Assembly (NCBI GenBank): GCA_964242595.1
Contig: CAXTBC010000012.1
Span: forward strand, 1 to 64,000
Direction of reading: 5' to 3'
Length of the DNA stretch: 64,000 bases
From: BOG-908 sp964242595
GTDB lineage: Bacteria; Pseudomonadota; Alphaproteobacteria; Acetobacterales; Acetobacteraceae
The translations under genes were made by a program, and so were the position numbers. This document shows, one piece after another, positions 41,974 through 50,707 of this stretch (position 1 is the stretch's first letter; the number at the start of each line of letters is the position of its first letter). Under the pieces are notes generated by a model. It saw only the letters and a program-made list of their open reading frames with translations. It was not told where the DNA came from and searched no databases.

Positions 41974-43232
41974 GCCACGCCTCCCGCTGCCCGCAGGCCG
42001 ATGTCGCGGCGGAACACCGCCCCGTCCAGCCCGATCCTCGCCACGCCCGCGTAGGCGGCCGCGCGGGCGCCGGCCACGTCCGGCCCGGTGCCGCATACGC
42101 AGAGCACGCGGCCGCCGGTGGCCACCACGTGATCGCCCCGTACGTCGGTGCCGGCGTGGAACACCGCCACGTGCGGCACCGCGGCAGCCTCGGCCAGGCC
42201 GGTGAGGGGCATGCCCCGCACGTACACGCCGGGGTAGCCCCGGGCGGCCAGCACCACGGCCACGCAGGCCGTCTCCAGCCAGCGCGTGGTGGTGTGCGCC
42301 AGCTCGCCCTCGCAGGCGGCCAGCAGCGCGGTCAGCAGGTCCGTCTGCAGGCGGGGCAGCAGCACCTGAGCCTCCGGGTCGCCCAGCCGCACGTTGTACT
42401 CGATCAGCACCGGGCCGGCCTGAGTCAGCATCAGGCCGGCGAACAGGATGCCGGTGAACGGGGTGCCGCGCGCCGCCATCTCGCGCAGCGCCGGTCGGAC
42501 GAACGCGTCCATCGCCGCCGCCTGCGCCGCCACGTCGAAGCCGGGGGGCGGCGAGACGGCGCCCATGCCGCCGGTGTTGGGCCCGGTGTCGCCGTCGCCG
42601 ACGCGCTTGTGGTCCTGGGCCGCGCCCAGCAGCACGGCGTGCGCGCCGTCGCACAGCGCGAACAGGCTCACCTCGGCGCCGGTCAGGCACTCCTCGATCA
42701 CCACGCAGGCGCCGGGTTCGGCCAGCAGGCGGTGCACCGCATCCGTAGCCTCCTCCACGCTGGCGGCCACCACCACGCCCTTGCCGCCGGCCAGGCCGTC
42801 CGCCTTCACCACGATAGGGGCGCCGCGGCGCTCGATGAAGTCCAGCGCGGCGGCCTGGTCATCGAAGCGCTCCCAGCGCGCGGTGGGGATGCCGACGGCG
42901 TCGCACACCTCCTTGGCGAACGCCTTGCTGCCCTCCAGCGCCGCTGCCGCCGCGCTGGGACCGCAGCAGCGCACGCCCACCCGGCCCAGCGCGTCCGCCA
43001 GGCCCGCCACCAGCGGCGCCTCGGGGCCCGGCACCACCAGGTCGATCCGCTCGGCCAGCGCGAAGGCCACCAGGGCGGCCACGTCCAGCACGCCGATCGC
43101 CACGTTCTCGGCCAGGGCGGCGGTGCCCGGGTTGCCGGGGGCTACGAACAGCTTGGTGAGCAGGGGCGAGTTGCTTATGGACCAGGCCAAGGCGTGTTCG
43201 CGGCCGCCTGCGCCTACGATCAGGACGCGCAT
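41970..43232 (-). CDS. purD: Phosphoribosylamine-glycine ligase
   Basis: 420-residue GAR synthetase, the second step of purine synthesis, of the ATP-grasp family. The N-terminus MRVLIVGAGGREHALAW is diagnostic; others are VPGPEAPLVAGL, the ATP-grasp loop IVVKADGLAGGKGVVVA, EEVSLFALCD-type segment, GPNTGGMGA, and YNVRLGDPEAQV. It is divergent from xseA with repeat A15 between, and overlaps panB downstream. Confidence 0.97.
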   Translation of the reverse strand: MRVLIVGAGGREHALAWSISNSPLLTKLFVAPGNPGTAALAENVAIGVLDVAALVAFALAERIDLVVPGPEAPLVAGLADALGRVGVRCCGPSAAAAALEGSKAFAKEVCDAVGIPTARWERFDDQAAALDFIERRGAPIVVKADGLAGGKGVVVAASVEEATDAVHRLLAEPGACVVIEECLTGAEVSLFALCDGAHAVLLGAAQDHKRVGDGDTGPNTGGMGAVSPPPGFDVAAQAAAMDAFVRPALREMAARGTPFTGILFAGLMLTQAGPVLIEYNVRLGDPEAQVLLPRLQTDLLTALLAACEGELAHTTTRWLETACVAVVLAARGYPGVYVRGMPLTGLAEAAAVPHVAVFHAGTDVRGDHVVATGGRVLCVCGTGPDVAGARAAAYAGVARIGLDGAVFRRDIGLRAAGGVA

Positions 43233-43247
43233 GTGTCTCCCCTAAGT

Positions 43248-43384
43248 AAGAAAGCGGTTCTTTTTTGAAAAAAAGAACCAAAAAACTTTTCCTCCCTGTC
43301 GGGTGGTTCAGGGCAGAGGCGCGCCGAACGGACAAAAGTTTTTTGCTTCTTTTTTTCAAAAAAGAAGGCGTTGCTTTGCCTTCC
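43248..43384. repeat. Family A foldback element (A15), purD/xseA divergent gap
   Basis: Left GGTTCTTTTTT/AAAAAAGAACC, CAAAAAACTTTTC, a CCTGTCGGGTGGTTC middle, CAAAAGTTTTTTG, right CTTC/GAAG hairpin. It occupies nearly all of the 172-bp divergent gap. Confidence 0.92.
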
Positions 43385-43404
43385 CGTAGCATAACCCCGC
43401 CCGC

Positions 43405-45027
43405 ATGGAAGAACCCCGCTCCAACGTCCCAGAGTTCACCGTCGGCGAGCTCTCCGGCGCCATCAAGCGCACGCTGGAAGGCACCTTCGGCCGCATCCGG
43501 GTGCGCGGGGAGATCACCGAGTTCAAGCTCTACGGCTCCGGCCACGCCTACCTCAGCCTGAAGGACGAGGGCGGCAAGATACGCGCGGTGATCTGGAAGA
43601 CCACCCTGCCCCGCCTGGGCCTGCGCCCGGAGAACGGCGTCGAGGTAATCGCCACCGGCAAGATCAGCGCCTACGGCGACCGCTCGGAGTACCAGCTCAT
43701 CATCGACAGGCTGGAATACGCCGGCGCCGGCGCGCTGCTGGCGCGCATCGAGATGCTGCGGCAGCGCCTGGCCGCCGAGGGGCTGTTCGAGGCCGCCGGC
43801 AAGCGTCCCCTGCCCGTGCTGCCCGGCCTGGTGGGCGTGGTGACCTCGGCCAGCGGCGCGGTGCTGCACGACATCATGACCACCATCGCGCGCCGCTTCC
43901 CGCGCCCCATCCTGCTATGGCCGGTGCCGGTGCAGGGCGAAGGCGCGGCCGCGAAGATCGCCGCGGCCATCGCCGGGATGAACCGGTTGCCTGCCCACGG
44001 CATCGCCCGGCCGGACGTGCTGATCGTGGCGCGCGGCGGCGGCAGCCTGGAGGACCTGATGGCCTTCAACGAGGAGGTAGTGTTGCGTGCCGCCGCCGCC
44101 TGCACCATCCCGCTGGTCAGCGCCGTGGGCCACGAGACGGACACCACGCTGATCGACTACGTGAGCGACCGCCGGGCGCCCACGCCCACCGCGGCCGCCG
44201 AACTGGCCGTGCCATCCCGCACCGAGCTGCTGGCCGACCTGGCGCAGAAATCCGCCCGCCTGGCCGGCGCGCTGGACCGGGTGACGCACACCCGCGCGGC
44301 GGGCCTGGCCGCCGCCGCCGCCCGCCTGCCGGACCTGCCCACCATCCTGGCCCAGGCGCGCCAGCGGATGGACGACAGGGCGCAGCGGCTGGACCTGGCC
44401 CCGCCCAACCTGCTGGCCGCCCGGGCCGCCGCGCTGGCCCGCGCAGAGCGCCACATCCCGGACCCGCACGCGCTGATCGCCGCGCGGCAAGCGGCACTCG
44501 CCAACACCGGCCTGCGCCTGCTGGGCGCGTTGCGCGCCGGCGTGGCGCGCCACCGCGAGGCCGCCGCCCAAGTGACGCCGCGGCTAGACCTGGCCATCCC
44601 CGGCCTGCTGGCCGGCCGCGCCGCAGCACTGGCCCGCGCCGAACGCAACATCCCCGATCCGCATGCCGTCATCGCCGCGCGCCGCGCCGCGCTGGCCAAC
44701 ACGGCGTTGCGCCTGGATGGCGCGCTGCGCACGGCCATGGCCCACCACCGCGACGCCGCCGCGCGCGTCGCTCCGCGCCTGACCACCGCCTCCATCGAAG
44801 CCCGGCTGCGCGCCCAGCGCAGCCGGATGGACGTGCTGTCGGCCCAACTGGACGGCGCCTCCTACGAACGCGTGCTGGCGCGCGGCTTCGCGCTGGTGCG
44901 CGACGCACGCGGGCACGCGGTGACGAGCGCTGCGGAGGTGAAGCCCGCGGCGCGGCTGCGGCTGCGGTTTGCCGATGGGGAAGCGATGGTGGTGAGCGAA
45001 GGGCGGCAAGGAGCGTTACCGTTTTAA
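43405..45027 (+). CDS. xseA: Exodeoxyribonuclease VII large subunit with internal duplication
   Basis: 540-residue catalytic subunit of the single-strand exonuclease. An OB-fold occupies residues 8-110 (RVRGEITEFKLYGSGHAYLSL), the nuclease core 125-320 includes GVVTSASGAVLHDI, ARGGGSLEDLMAFNEE and SAVGHETDTTLIDYV, and a long coiled-coil arm binds XseB. Within the arm, residues 329-393 and 394-458 are a tandem duplication of 65 residues, beginning LDLAPPNLLAARAAAL and LDLAIPGLLAGRAAAL. That makes the protein about 65-90 residues longer than usual. The C-terminal RGFALVRDARG domain is intact. xseB is not adjacent. Confidence 0.95.
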   Translation: MEEPRSNVPEFTVGELSGAIKRTLEGTFGRIRVRGEITEFKLYGSGHAYLSLKDEGGKIRAVIWKTTLPRLGLRPENGVEVIATGKISAYGDRSEYQLIIDRLEYAGAGALLARIEMLRQRLAAEGLFEAAGKRPLPVLPGLVGVVTSASGAVLHDIMTTIARRFPRPILLWPVPVQGEGAAAKIAAAIAGMNRLPAHGIARPDVLIVARGGGSLEDLMAFNEEVVLRAAAACTIPLVSAVGHETDTTLIDYVSDRRAPTPTAAAELAVPSRTELLADLAQKSARLAGALDRVTHTRAAGLAAAAARLPDLPTILAQARQRMDDRAQRLDLAPPNLLAARAAALARAERHIPDPHALIAARQAALANTGLRLLGALRAGVARHREAAAQVTPRLDLAIPGLLAGRAAALARAERNIPDPHAVIAARRAALANTALRLDGALRTAMAHHRDAAARVAPRLTTASIEARLRAQRSRMDVLSAQLDGASYERVLARGFALVRDARGHAVTSAAEVKPAARLRLRFADGEAMVVSEGRQGALPF

Positions 45028-45152
45028 AGGAAGAAAAGCTTGTTTAAAAAAACAAAAACTTTGACTCGCTGAGCGCGGCTCTATCAGCCAGCGCGCACCA
45101 AACAGACAAAAGTTTTTTGGTTCTTTTTTAAAAAAGAACTGCTTTCTTTCTT
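45028..45152. repeat. Family A foldback element, diverged left arm (A16)
   Basis: The left arm has TTGTTTAAAAAAACAA, a G:C replacement within the stem; the middle has GCGCGGCTCTATCAGCC; the right half is CAAAAGTTTTTTGG with a GGTTCTTTTTT/AAAAAGAAC hairpin. It lies between converging xseA and tetR and ends near the tetR stop. Confidence 0.85.
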
Positions 45153-45170
45153 ACTCGCTCAGGCATGTCT

Positions 45171-45788
45171 TTAACCCGACGGGGGCGCCATAAGCGCGTA
45201 AAGCCGCAACGCCACCTCGGCCACCGCCTCCACGCTGTCCGCGTAGCCGGTTGCAATCCAGGCGCGCGCGACGTGCAGGCCGCCGCCGATCACGCCGCGC
45301 AACAGCAGCCTGGCGTGCGGCACACACGGCGCCTGGCTGTCGCAAAAGATTTCCATCAGCAGCGCGCCGAACTCGTCGAGGCTTTGTGAGACCAGCGCCT
45401 CGGTGGCAGGGCTCACGCTTTCCATCTCCACGAGGAAAACCCGCGCGCCGGCCGGGTTGTCCCTGATCTGCCCGAAATAGACCAGCAACCCGGCGCGTAT
45501 CCGCTCCAGCGGTGGGCGCCCGTCCGCCACCGCCGCCTGGCGCATGCGCGCGATGAGCGCGCGGTTCACCTCCTCGAAGCACTGGCGCAGCAGGTCTTCG
45601 CCGTTCTCGAACGACTCGTAGAAGTAGCGCTCGGTGAGCCCTGCGGCGTTGCACACCGTCTTCACGCTGGCGGTGCGGAAGCCGGTCTGGCCGTACACGC
45701 TGATGGCGGCGCGCAGGATCAAGGCACGGCGGTCGGCGCGGCGTTGTTCGGCAGTCTTGTCGCCCCAGCGCCTGGCGGGTTGGGCCAT
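45171..45788 (-). CDS. TetR/AcrR family transcriptional regulator
   Basis: 205-residue repressor. The N-terminal HTH (ILRAAISVYGQTGFRTASVKTVCNAAGLTERYFYESFENGEDLL) shows the conserved Y-F-Y-x-F helix boundary; the C-terminal helical ligand domain is unrelated in detail. It is transcribed away from the Baeyer-Villiger monooxygenase gene, with an inverted repeat TGACA-N8-TGTCA in the gap, so it likely represses that operon and itself; the effector is probably the ketone substrate. I use ATG 45788. Confidence 0.92.
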   Translation of the reverse strand: MAQPARRWGDKTAEQRRADRRALILRAAISVYGQTGFRTASVKTVCNAAGLTERYFYESFENGEDLLRQCFEEVNRALIARMRQAAVADGRPPLERIRAGLLVYFGQIRDNPAGARVFLVEMESVSPATEALVSQSLDEFGALLMEIFCDSQAPCVPHARLLLRGVIGGGLHVARAWIATGYADSVEAVAEVALRLYALMAPPSG

Positions 45789-45795
45789 GAAACAT

Positions 45796-45928
45796 CCTAG
45801 AAAAAGCAAGGCGTTCTTTGTCTAAAGACATTTTACCACGTCGGCGCGCCCGGTTCCGCACCCCCGACAGGGAGCAAAGGCTTTTTGGTTCTTTTTCTCG
45901 AAAAAAAACGCCTTGCCTTCCCTTGCCA
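45796..45928. repeat. Family A element, decayed (A17)
   Basis: Left arm shortened (TTCTTTGTCTAAAGA), middle GGCGCGCCCGGTTCCGCACCCCCGAC split by other bases, right AAAGGCTTTTTGGTTC with a CTCGAAAA arm. It fills the tetR-BVMO divergent gap up to the operator candidate. Confidence 0.75.
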
Positions 45929-45930
45929 AC

Positions 45931-45948
45931 TGACACGCCTGCATGTCA
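45931..45948. promoter_or_regulatory. Candidate TetR operator
   Basis: TGACACGCCTGCATGTCA: TGACA (45931-45935) and TGTCA (45944-45948) are inverted with 8 bp between, and outer bases AAC.../...AAGTT extend the symmetry with one base offset. It is 38 bp before the BVMO start, in the divergent tetR-BVMO gap, where an autoregulatory TetR site is expected. Confidence 0.45.
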
Positions 45949-45985
45949 AGTTAGCGCACGACCCAAGGCGTATGGAATCTCAAGC

Positions 45986-47785
45986 ATGCCCGACACTCCC
46001 CTAGACGCCCTTCGTGACCGCTACCGCACCGAACGCGAGCGCCGCGCGGTGAACCAGGACGACCGCAAATACCAGGACATGAAGGAAGGCTTCTCCCACC
46101 TTCTGGCGGACCCCTATGCCGCGCCCACCGAGCGCGCGCCGCTCGACGACAGCGTGGACGTGCTCGTGGTCGGCGGCGGCTTCGGCGGGCTGCTCTCGGC
46201 CGCCCGCCTGCGCGAGGCCGGTGTCGGCCGCATCCGCATCGTCGAGGCCGGCGGCGACGTGGGCGGTACCTGGTACTGGAACCGCTACCCCGGCGCGGCG
46301 TGCGACATCGAGAGCTACATCTATTTCCCGCTGCTCGAAGAGACCGGCTACATGCCGAAGGAGCGCTACAGCAAGGCGCCCGAGATCCGCGAACACTGCC
46401 GCCGCATCGCCAATCATTTCGGCCTCTACGAGGACGCGCTGTTCTCCACTCAGGTGACGTCGTTCGACTGGGACGCGGACGCAGCCGTCTGGCAGGTGCG
46501 CACGGACCGCCGCGACCACATCCGGGCCCGCTTCGTGGTGCTGGCCACCGGGCCGCTGAACAAGCCGAAGCTTGCCGCCATCCCAGGCCTGGGCGTCTTC
46601 AAGGGCCACAACTTCCACACCAGCCGGTGGGACTACGCCTACACCGGCGGGTCCGCCACCGAGCCGATGACCGGCCTGGCCGACAAGCGCGTGGGCATCA
46701 TCGGCACCGGCGCCACGGCCATCCAGTGCGTGCCGCCGCTGGCGCGCTCGGCCAAGCACCTCACCGTCTTCCAGCGCACGCCGTCCTCGGTGGACGCGCG
46801 CAACAACACGCCCACCGATCCGGAGTGGGCGGCCAGCCTGAAGCCGGGCTGGCAGGCGCGCCGCATGGCCAACTTCACCGAGCAGATGGCCGGCCACCTG
46901 CAATACCCCGACGAGGTGGCCGACGGCTGGACCTCGCTGGCCCGCAAGGTGCGCGAGATGGTGGCCAAGGACCCCGGCAAGTCCAACTTCATGGCCCTGC
47001 TGGCGCAGGCCGACGTGGAGAAGATGGAGGAAATCCGCGCCCGCATGGACAGCCAGGTGCACGACCCGGCGACCGCCGAGGCGCTGAAGCCCTGGTTCAG
47101 CCTGTTCTGCAAGCGCCCCTGCTTCCACGACGAGTACCTCGACGTGTTCAACCGCCTCAACGTGACGCTGGTCGATACCGCCGGCCGCGGGGTGGAGCGC
47201 ATCACCGAGCGCGGCGTCGTCGTCGCCGGGCACGAGTACGAACTCGATTGCCTGATCTTCGCGACCGGTTTCGAGGTCAGCTCGGACTACTCCAAGCGCT
47301 CCGGGTTCGACATGCGCGGCGTGGACGGCTTGACGCTGACCGAGAAGTGGTCCGCCGGCCTGGCCACGCTGCACGGCATGCACAGCCGGCGCTTTCCCAA
47401 CTGTTTCGTCGTCAGCCAGGCGCAATCGGGCATGTCGCCGAACTTTCCCCACATGCTCAACGAGCAGGCCAAGCACCTGGCCCACATCGTGGCCTACAGC
47501 GTGCAGCACGGCGTGCGCACGGTGGAAGCCAGCGAGGCGGCAGAGCACGCGTGGGTGCAGACCATCGTCAAGATGGGCGAGGGCCGCCGCCAGTTCCTGG
47601 AGAACTGCACCCCGGGCTACTACAACAACGAAGGCCGGGGCATGTCGGAGATCGCTGCCAGGGGCTTTCCCTACGGCGCCGGCCCGGTCGCGTTTATCGA
47701 GTTACTAAACAAATGGCGTGAGGAAGGCGATTTCGCAGGCCTCGAAATCGACGGCAGGCCTGTCCGTCAGAGAGAGGACGCGTGA
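45986..47785 (+). CDS. Baeyer-Villiger flavin monooxygenase
   Basis: 599-residue FAD/NADPH enzyme that inserts oxygen next to a ketone. The FAD Rossmann motif is VLVVGGGFGGLLSAARL, the Baeyer-Villiger fingerprint F-x-G-x3-H-x3-W appears as FKGHNFHTSRWDY, and the NADPH motif is VGIIGTGATAIQCVP. An N-terminal helical extension of about 50 residues precedes FAD binding, as in cyclohexanone and steroid-type BVMOs. ATG 45986 is chosen; earlier in-frame sequence is repeat A17. It heads a plus-strand operon with an SDR 4 bp downstream and an aldehyde dehydrogenase after A18. Confidence 0.93.
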   Translation: MPDTPLDALRDRYRTERERRAVNQDDRKYQDMKEGFSHLLADPYAAPTERAPLDDSVDVLVVGGGFGGLLSAARLREAGVGRIRIVEAGGDVGGTWYWNRYPGAACDIESYIYFPLLEETGYMPKERYSKAPEIREHCRRIANHFGLYEDALFSTQVTSFDWDADAAVWQVRTDRRDHIRARFVVLATGPLNKPKLAAIPGLGVFKGHNFHTSRWDYAYTGGSATEPMTGLADKRVGIIGTGATAIQCVPPLARSAKHLTVFQRTPSSVDARNNTPTDPEWAASLKPGWQARRMANFTEQMAGHLQYPDEVADGWTSLARKVREMVAKDPGKSNFMALLAQADVEKMEEIRARMDSQVHDPATAEALKPWFSLFCKRPCFHDEYLDVFNRLNVTLVDTAGRGVERITERGVVVAGHEYELDCLIFATGFEVSSDYSKRSGFDMRGVDGLTLTEKWSAGLATLHGMHSRRFPNCFVVSQAQSGMSPNFPHMLNEQAKHLAHIVAYSVQHGVRTVEASEAAEHAWVQTIVKMGEGRRQFLENCTPGYYNNEGRGMSEIAARGFPYGAGPVAFIELLNKWREEGDFAGLEIDGRPVRQREDA

Positions 47786-47789
47786 GATC

Positions 47790-48593
47790 ATGAGCCAGTC
47801 GACGAGCCAGGCAGGCGCCCGCAAATCCATCTTCGTCACCGGCGCCGCCAGCGGCATGGGGCTGGCCACCGCCCGCCTGTTCGCCTCCCGCGGCTGGTTC
47901 GTCGGCGCCTACGACGTGAACGCAGGAGGGCTGGACAGCCTGAAGGTCGAGATCGGCGCGCAGAACGGTATCTTCGCCACGCTGGACGTGACCGATCCGG
48001 CGGCCTTCGACGCTGCCATGGACGGCTTCGGCGCGGCCACCGGCGGCACGCTGGACCTGATGTTCAGCAATGCCGGCATCGCCATCGGCGGCCTGTTCGA
48101 TGAGATGGCCTGGCGCGACATCATGAAGGTGGTTGGCGTGAACTTCCTCGGCGTAATGATCGGCACCCGCGCCGCAGTCAGGCTGCTGAAATCCACGCCC
48201 GGCGCGCTGTGCCTGATCAACTCGTCCTCGTCGTCCATCTTCGGCACCGCCGGCATCGCCGTTTATTCGGCCACCAAGCACGCGGTGCGCGGCCTGACGG
48301 AGGCGCTGTCGATCGAGTTCAAGCGCTTCGGCGTACGCGCGGCCGACCTGCTGCCCGGCCTGATCGACACGCCCATCCTGTCCGACAACCTGCGCCGCAT
48401 GGCGCCGTCCGAAGGCATGTGGCGCCTGGTGCAGCCGACGGAGATCGCCGAGACGGTCTGGCGCGCCTACCACGAGGACAAGCTGCACTGGTACGTGCCG
48501 GAGGAGCTGAAGGAGTTCGACATCCAGGCGGTGCAGCAGCCCGAGGCGGTGCGCGAGGAGCGGACGGCTTTGGCTATGGCGATGCAGGAGTAA
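47790..48593 (+). CDS. Short-chain dehydrogenase/reductase (BVMO operon)
   Basis: 267-residue SDR with TGAASGMG for NAD(P), NAG in LMFSNAGIAIGG, catalytic Ser in INSSSSSIFG and Y-x3-K in VYSATKHAVRG. The C-terminal LPGLIDTPIL is typical of classical SDRs. It begins 4 bp after the BVMO stop with AGAGAGG upstream. A plausible role is to oxidise the secondary alcohol to the BVMO ketone substrate. The stop TAA is followed immediately by repeat A18. Confidence 0.93.
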   Translation: MSQSTSQAGARKSIFVTGAASGMGLATARLFASRGWFVGAYDVNAGGLDSLKVEIGAQNGIFATLDVTDPAAFDAAMDGFGAATGGTLDLMFSNAGIAIGGLFDEMAWRDIMKVVGVNFLGVMIGTRAAVRLLKSTPGALCLINSSSSSIFGTAGIAVYSATKHAVRGLTEALSIEFKRFGVRAADLLPGLIDTPILSDNLRRMAPSEGMWRLVQPTEIAETVWRAYHEDKLHWYVPEELKEFDIQAVQQPEAVREERTALAMAMQE

Positions 48594-48722
48594 GGAAGCC
48601 TTCTTTTTTGAAAAAAAGAAGCAAAAAATTTTTACTCGCGCTGTCGCGGTTCTATCCGGCAGCGCACGCCAGGAGACAAAAGTTTTTTGGTTTTTTTTTC
48701 AAAAAAGAACCGCTTGCTTTCT
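48594..48722. repeat. Family A foldback element (A18)
   Basis: Begins at the base after the SDR stop. CTTCTTTTTT/AAAAAAGAAG hairpin, CAAAAAATTTTTAC, GCGCTGTCGCGG, CTATCCGGCAGCGC, CAAAAGTTTTTTGG, right GTT/AAC hairpin and GCTTGCTTTC. A Shine-Dalgarno for the next gene lies just beyond. Confidence 0.92.
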
Positions 48723-48737
48723 TAAGGGAGTCAAAAA

Positions 48738-50156
48738 ATGGCCAACGATGCCGCCGCTATCGACAAGCTCCAAGCCGTCTTCAAAGCGCAACGCCAGGCC
48801 TTCGCCGCCGACCGCAACCCGTCGCTCGAGGAGCGCCGCAGCCGCCTAGCCGCGCTGATGGGCATGCTGGCTGCCAACCGCGAGCGCATCAGTGCGGCGC
48901 TGGCCGTCGATTTCGGAACACACCCTGTGCCCGCCTCCGACCTCATCGAGGTGCTCGGTCCGCTGGGCCGCGCGCGCTACGTCTCCGAACACCTCGAGGA
49001 GTGGATGGCGCCGCAGCCGCGCCACACCGATCCGGGCCTGCTCGGCACCTCGCGTGCCTACGTGCAGAACCAGCCGAAGGGCGTCGTCGGCAACATGGTG
49101 CCTTGGAACTTCCCGTTCGACCTGTCGGTGGGCCCGATGGTGGAGATGCTGGCTGCCGGCAACCGCGTCATCGTCAAGCCGTCCGAATACACGCCGGCCT
49201 GCGCGGCGCTGCTGGCCGATATGGTGGCCGCCACGTTCGATCCCACGCTCGTCACCGTCACCGAAGGCGGGCTGGACCTTGCCCGCGCTTTCTCCGCGAT
49301 GCCGTGGGACCACCTGCTCTACACCGGCAACCCCGAGGTCGGCCGCCTGGTGATGGCCGCCGCCGCGCAGAACCTCACCCCTGTCACGCTGGAACTCGGC
49401 GGCAAATGCCCGGCCGTGCTGGCGCCTGGCGCCGTCACTCGCCGCAACGTGGAATCCGTGCTGGGTACCAAGATGATCAAGGGCGGCCAGATGTGCGTGT
49501 CGGTGGATTACGCCATGGTGCCGCGCCCGGATTTGCAAACGTTCGTGGACCACGCACGCGCCTTCATGGCCGAGGCGGCGCCCGACTACGCCCGCGGCAG
49601 CGAGTGCACCGGCATCATCTCCGACCGTCACCTACAGCGCCTGGAAGGCCTGCTGGACGAAGCCCGCCAGCGGCAGAGCACCATCGTCACGCTGGAAGCC
49701 GATGACGCCACGGATCGGCACGGACGGCGCATGCCCATCTCGCTGGTGGTCGACCCCGCGCCCGACCTGCGCATCATGCACGAGGAGATCTTCGGCCCGA
49801 TCCTACCTGTTGTGGCCTACGACGACCTGGACTCGGCCATCGCGTCCATCAACGCCGGCGACCGTCCGCTTGGCCTTTACGTGTTCAGCGACGACCAAGT
49901 CATCACCGACCGTGTGCTGGACCAGACGAGCTCCGGTGGCGCGTCGGTAAACACCTGCGCCATGCAGAGCGCGCTGCCGTCCATGGGCTTCGGCGGCTCG
50001 GGCGCCAGCGGCATGGGCCGCCACCACGGCATCGAGGGCTTCCGCGAGTTCTCAAACCCGCGCGGCGTGTTCGTGCGCGGCGAGGGCGACATGATCAAGG
50101 CTTTCTACCCGCCTTATGCAAAAGGGGCTGCGCTGGTTCGGGCGGTTTTGGGATAA
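48738..50156 (+). CDS. Coniferyl-aldehyde-dehydrogenase-like NAD(P) aldehyde dehydrogenase
   Basis: 472-residue ALDH of the short CalB-like group without the longer N-terminus of classical ALDHs. Key residues: GVVGNMVPWNFPFDLS, the general base Glu in VTLELGGKCPAV, catalytic Cys253 in GGQMCVSVDY, and EEIFGPILPVV. The AGGGAG Shine-Dalgarno lies 12 bp before ATG. In the BVMO-SDR operon it would oxidise an aldehyde released after ester cleavage, although no esterase is seen. The C-terminus has FSNPRGVFVR, typical of this group. Confidence 0.92.
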   Translation: MANDAAAIDKLQAVFKAQRQAFAADRNPSLEERRSRLAALMGMLAANRERISAALAVDFGTHPVPASDLIEVLGPLGRARYVSEHLEEWMAPQPRHTDPGLLGTSRAYVQNQPKGVVGNMVPWNFPFDLSVGPMVEMLAAGNRVIVKPSEYTPACAALLADMVAATFDPTLVTVTEGGLDLARAFSAMPWDHLLYTGNPEVGRLVMAAAAQNLTPVTLELGGKCPAVLAPGAVTRRNVESVLGTKMIKGGQMCVSVDYAMVPRPDLQTFVDHARAFMAEAAPDYARGSECTGIISDRHLQRLEGLLDEARQRQSTIVTLEADDATDRHGRRMPISLVVDPAPDLRIMHEEIFGPILPVVAYDDLDSAIASINAGDRPLGLYVFSDDQVITDRVLDQTSSGGASVNTCAMQSALPSMGFGGSGASGMGRHHGIEGFREFSNPRGVFVRGEGDMIKAFYPPYAKGAALVRAVLG

Positions 50157-50288
50157 AGGAAGGCCAGGGGATCTGCCGCTGGCCCCCGCTAAGGACCAGT
50201 CCTTGGAACCTTTTGATAGGATCCTAAACAGACGGGGTCTGGAGCCTCAAGGCCCCAGCGGGGTTGGGGCAAAGCCCCATACTTGTCT
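50155..50288. repeat. Family B element, diverged (B8)
   Basis: AGGCCAGGGGATCTGCCGCTGG, GACCAGTCCTTGGAACC, 'GATCCTAAACAG', then GGAGCCTCAAGGCCCC and GGGGCAAAGCCCC. Point changes break the CTCGAG palindrome. It sits between converging ALDH and cytochrome genes. Confidence 0.82.
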
Positions 50289-50707
50289 TACTGCTCCACT
50301 ACCGGAATAGGGCCCTTCACCGAAGCCACGTAGCCCGGCGTCACCGCATCCTTGTAATCATTGCCGAAATGCGTGCGCACGTAGTTCACCACGTTGGCGA
50401 CCTGCTGGTCGTCCAGCGTGCCGTTGAACCACGGCATGCCGCCGTTGCCGCGCAGCACCATCGCCACGGGGTAACCGGCGGCCGACAGGTGCTTGTTGTT
50501 GGCCAAGGCTGGAAAGTGGCCCGCGCCCACGGCCCCGACACCGCCCGGCATGTGGCACCCCTGGCAGACGTGCTGGTACAAGGCCTCGCCCGTTACCGCC
50601 TGCACGCCGCCGATGTTGTTGCGGGTGGCGGCATCGGCGAAGGCGGTCCGATGAGCGAGGCAGAGAAAAAAGCAAGCAAGCAGTTCTTTTTTGAAAAGAA
50701 GAACCAA
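50288..50707 (-). CDS. Periplasmic monoheme c-type cytochrome (non-ATG start within a repeat)
   Basis: 139-residue class I cytochrome c with a CxxCH heme site (YQHVCQGCHMPGG) and distal Met in NGGMPWFNGTL; the rest is PALANN, DDQQVANVVNYVRTHFGNDY. It is co-directional with and downstream of the flavin amine oxidase gene and probably accepts its electrons. No ATG or GTG exists at the N-terminus: the signal peptide LLACFFLCLAHRTAFA is preceded by FKKE encoded by repeat A19, and the first usable codon is TTG at 50707, inside the repeat (GTTTTTGGTTC). This gives MVLLFKKELLACFFLCLA. Confidence 0.85.
   Translation of the reverse strand: MVLLFKKELLACFFLCLAHRTAFADAATRNNIGGVQAVTGEALYQHVCQGCHMPGGVGAVGAGHFPALANNKHLSAAGYPVAMVLRGNGGMPWFNGTLDDQQVANVVNYVRTHFGNDYKDAVTPGYVASVKGPIPVVEQ

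Noticed and set aside
46001..47548. 515-codon open frame on the minus strand opposite the BVMO gene
   Set aside because: No recognisable domain, composition dominated by His/Gly/Arg/Val as expected from a shadow of a high-GC gene, and the plus strand has an unmistakable BVMO.
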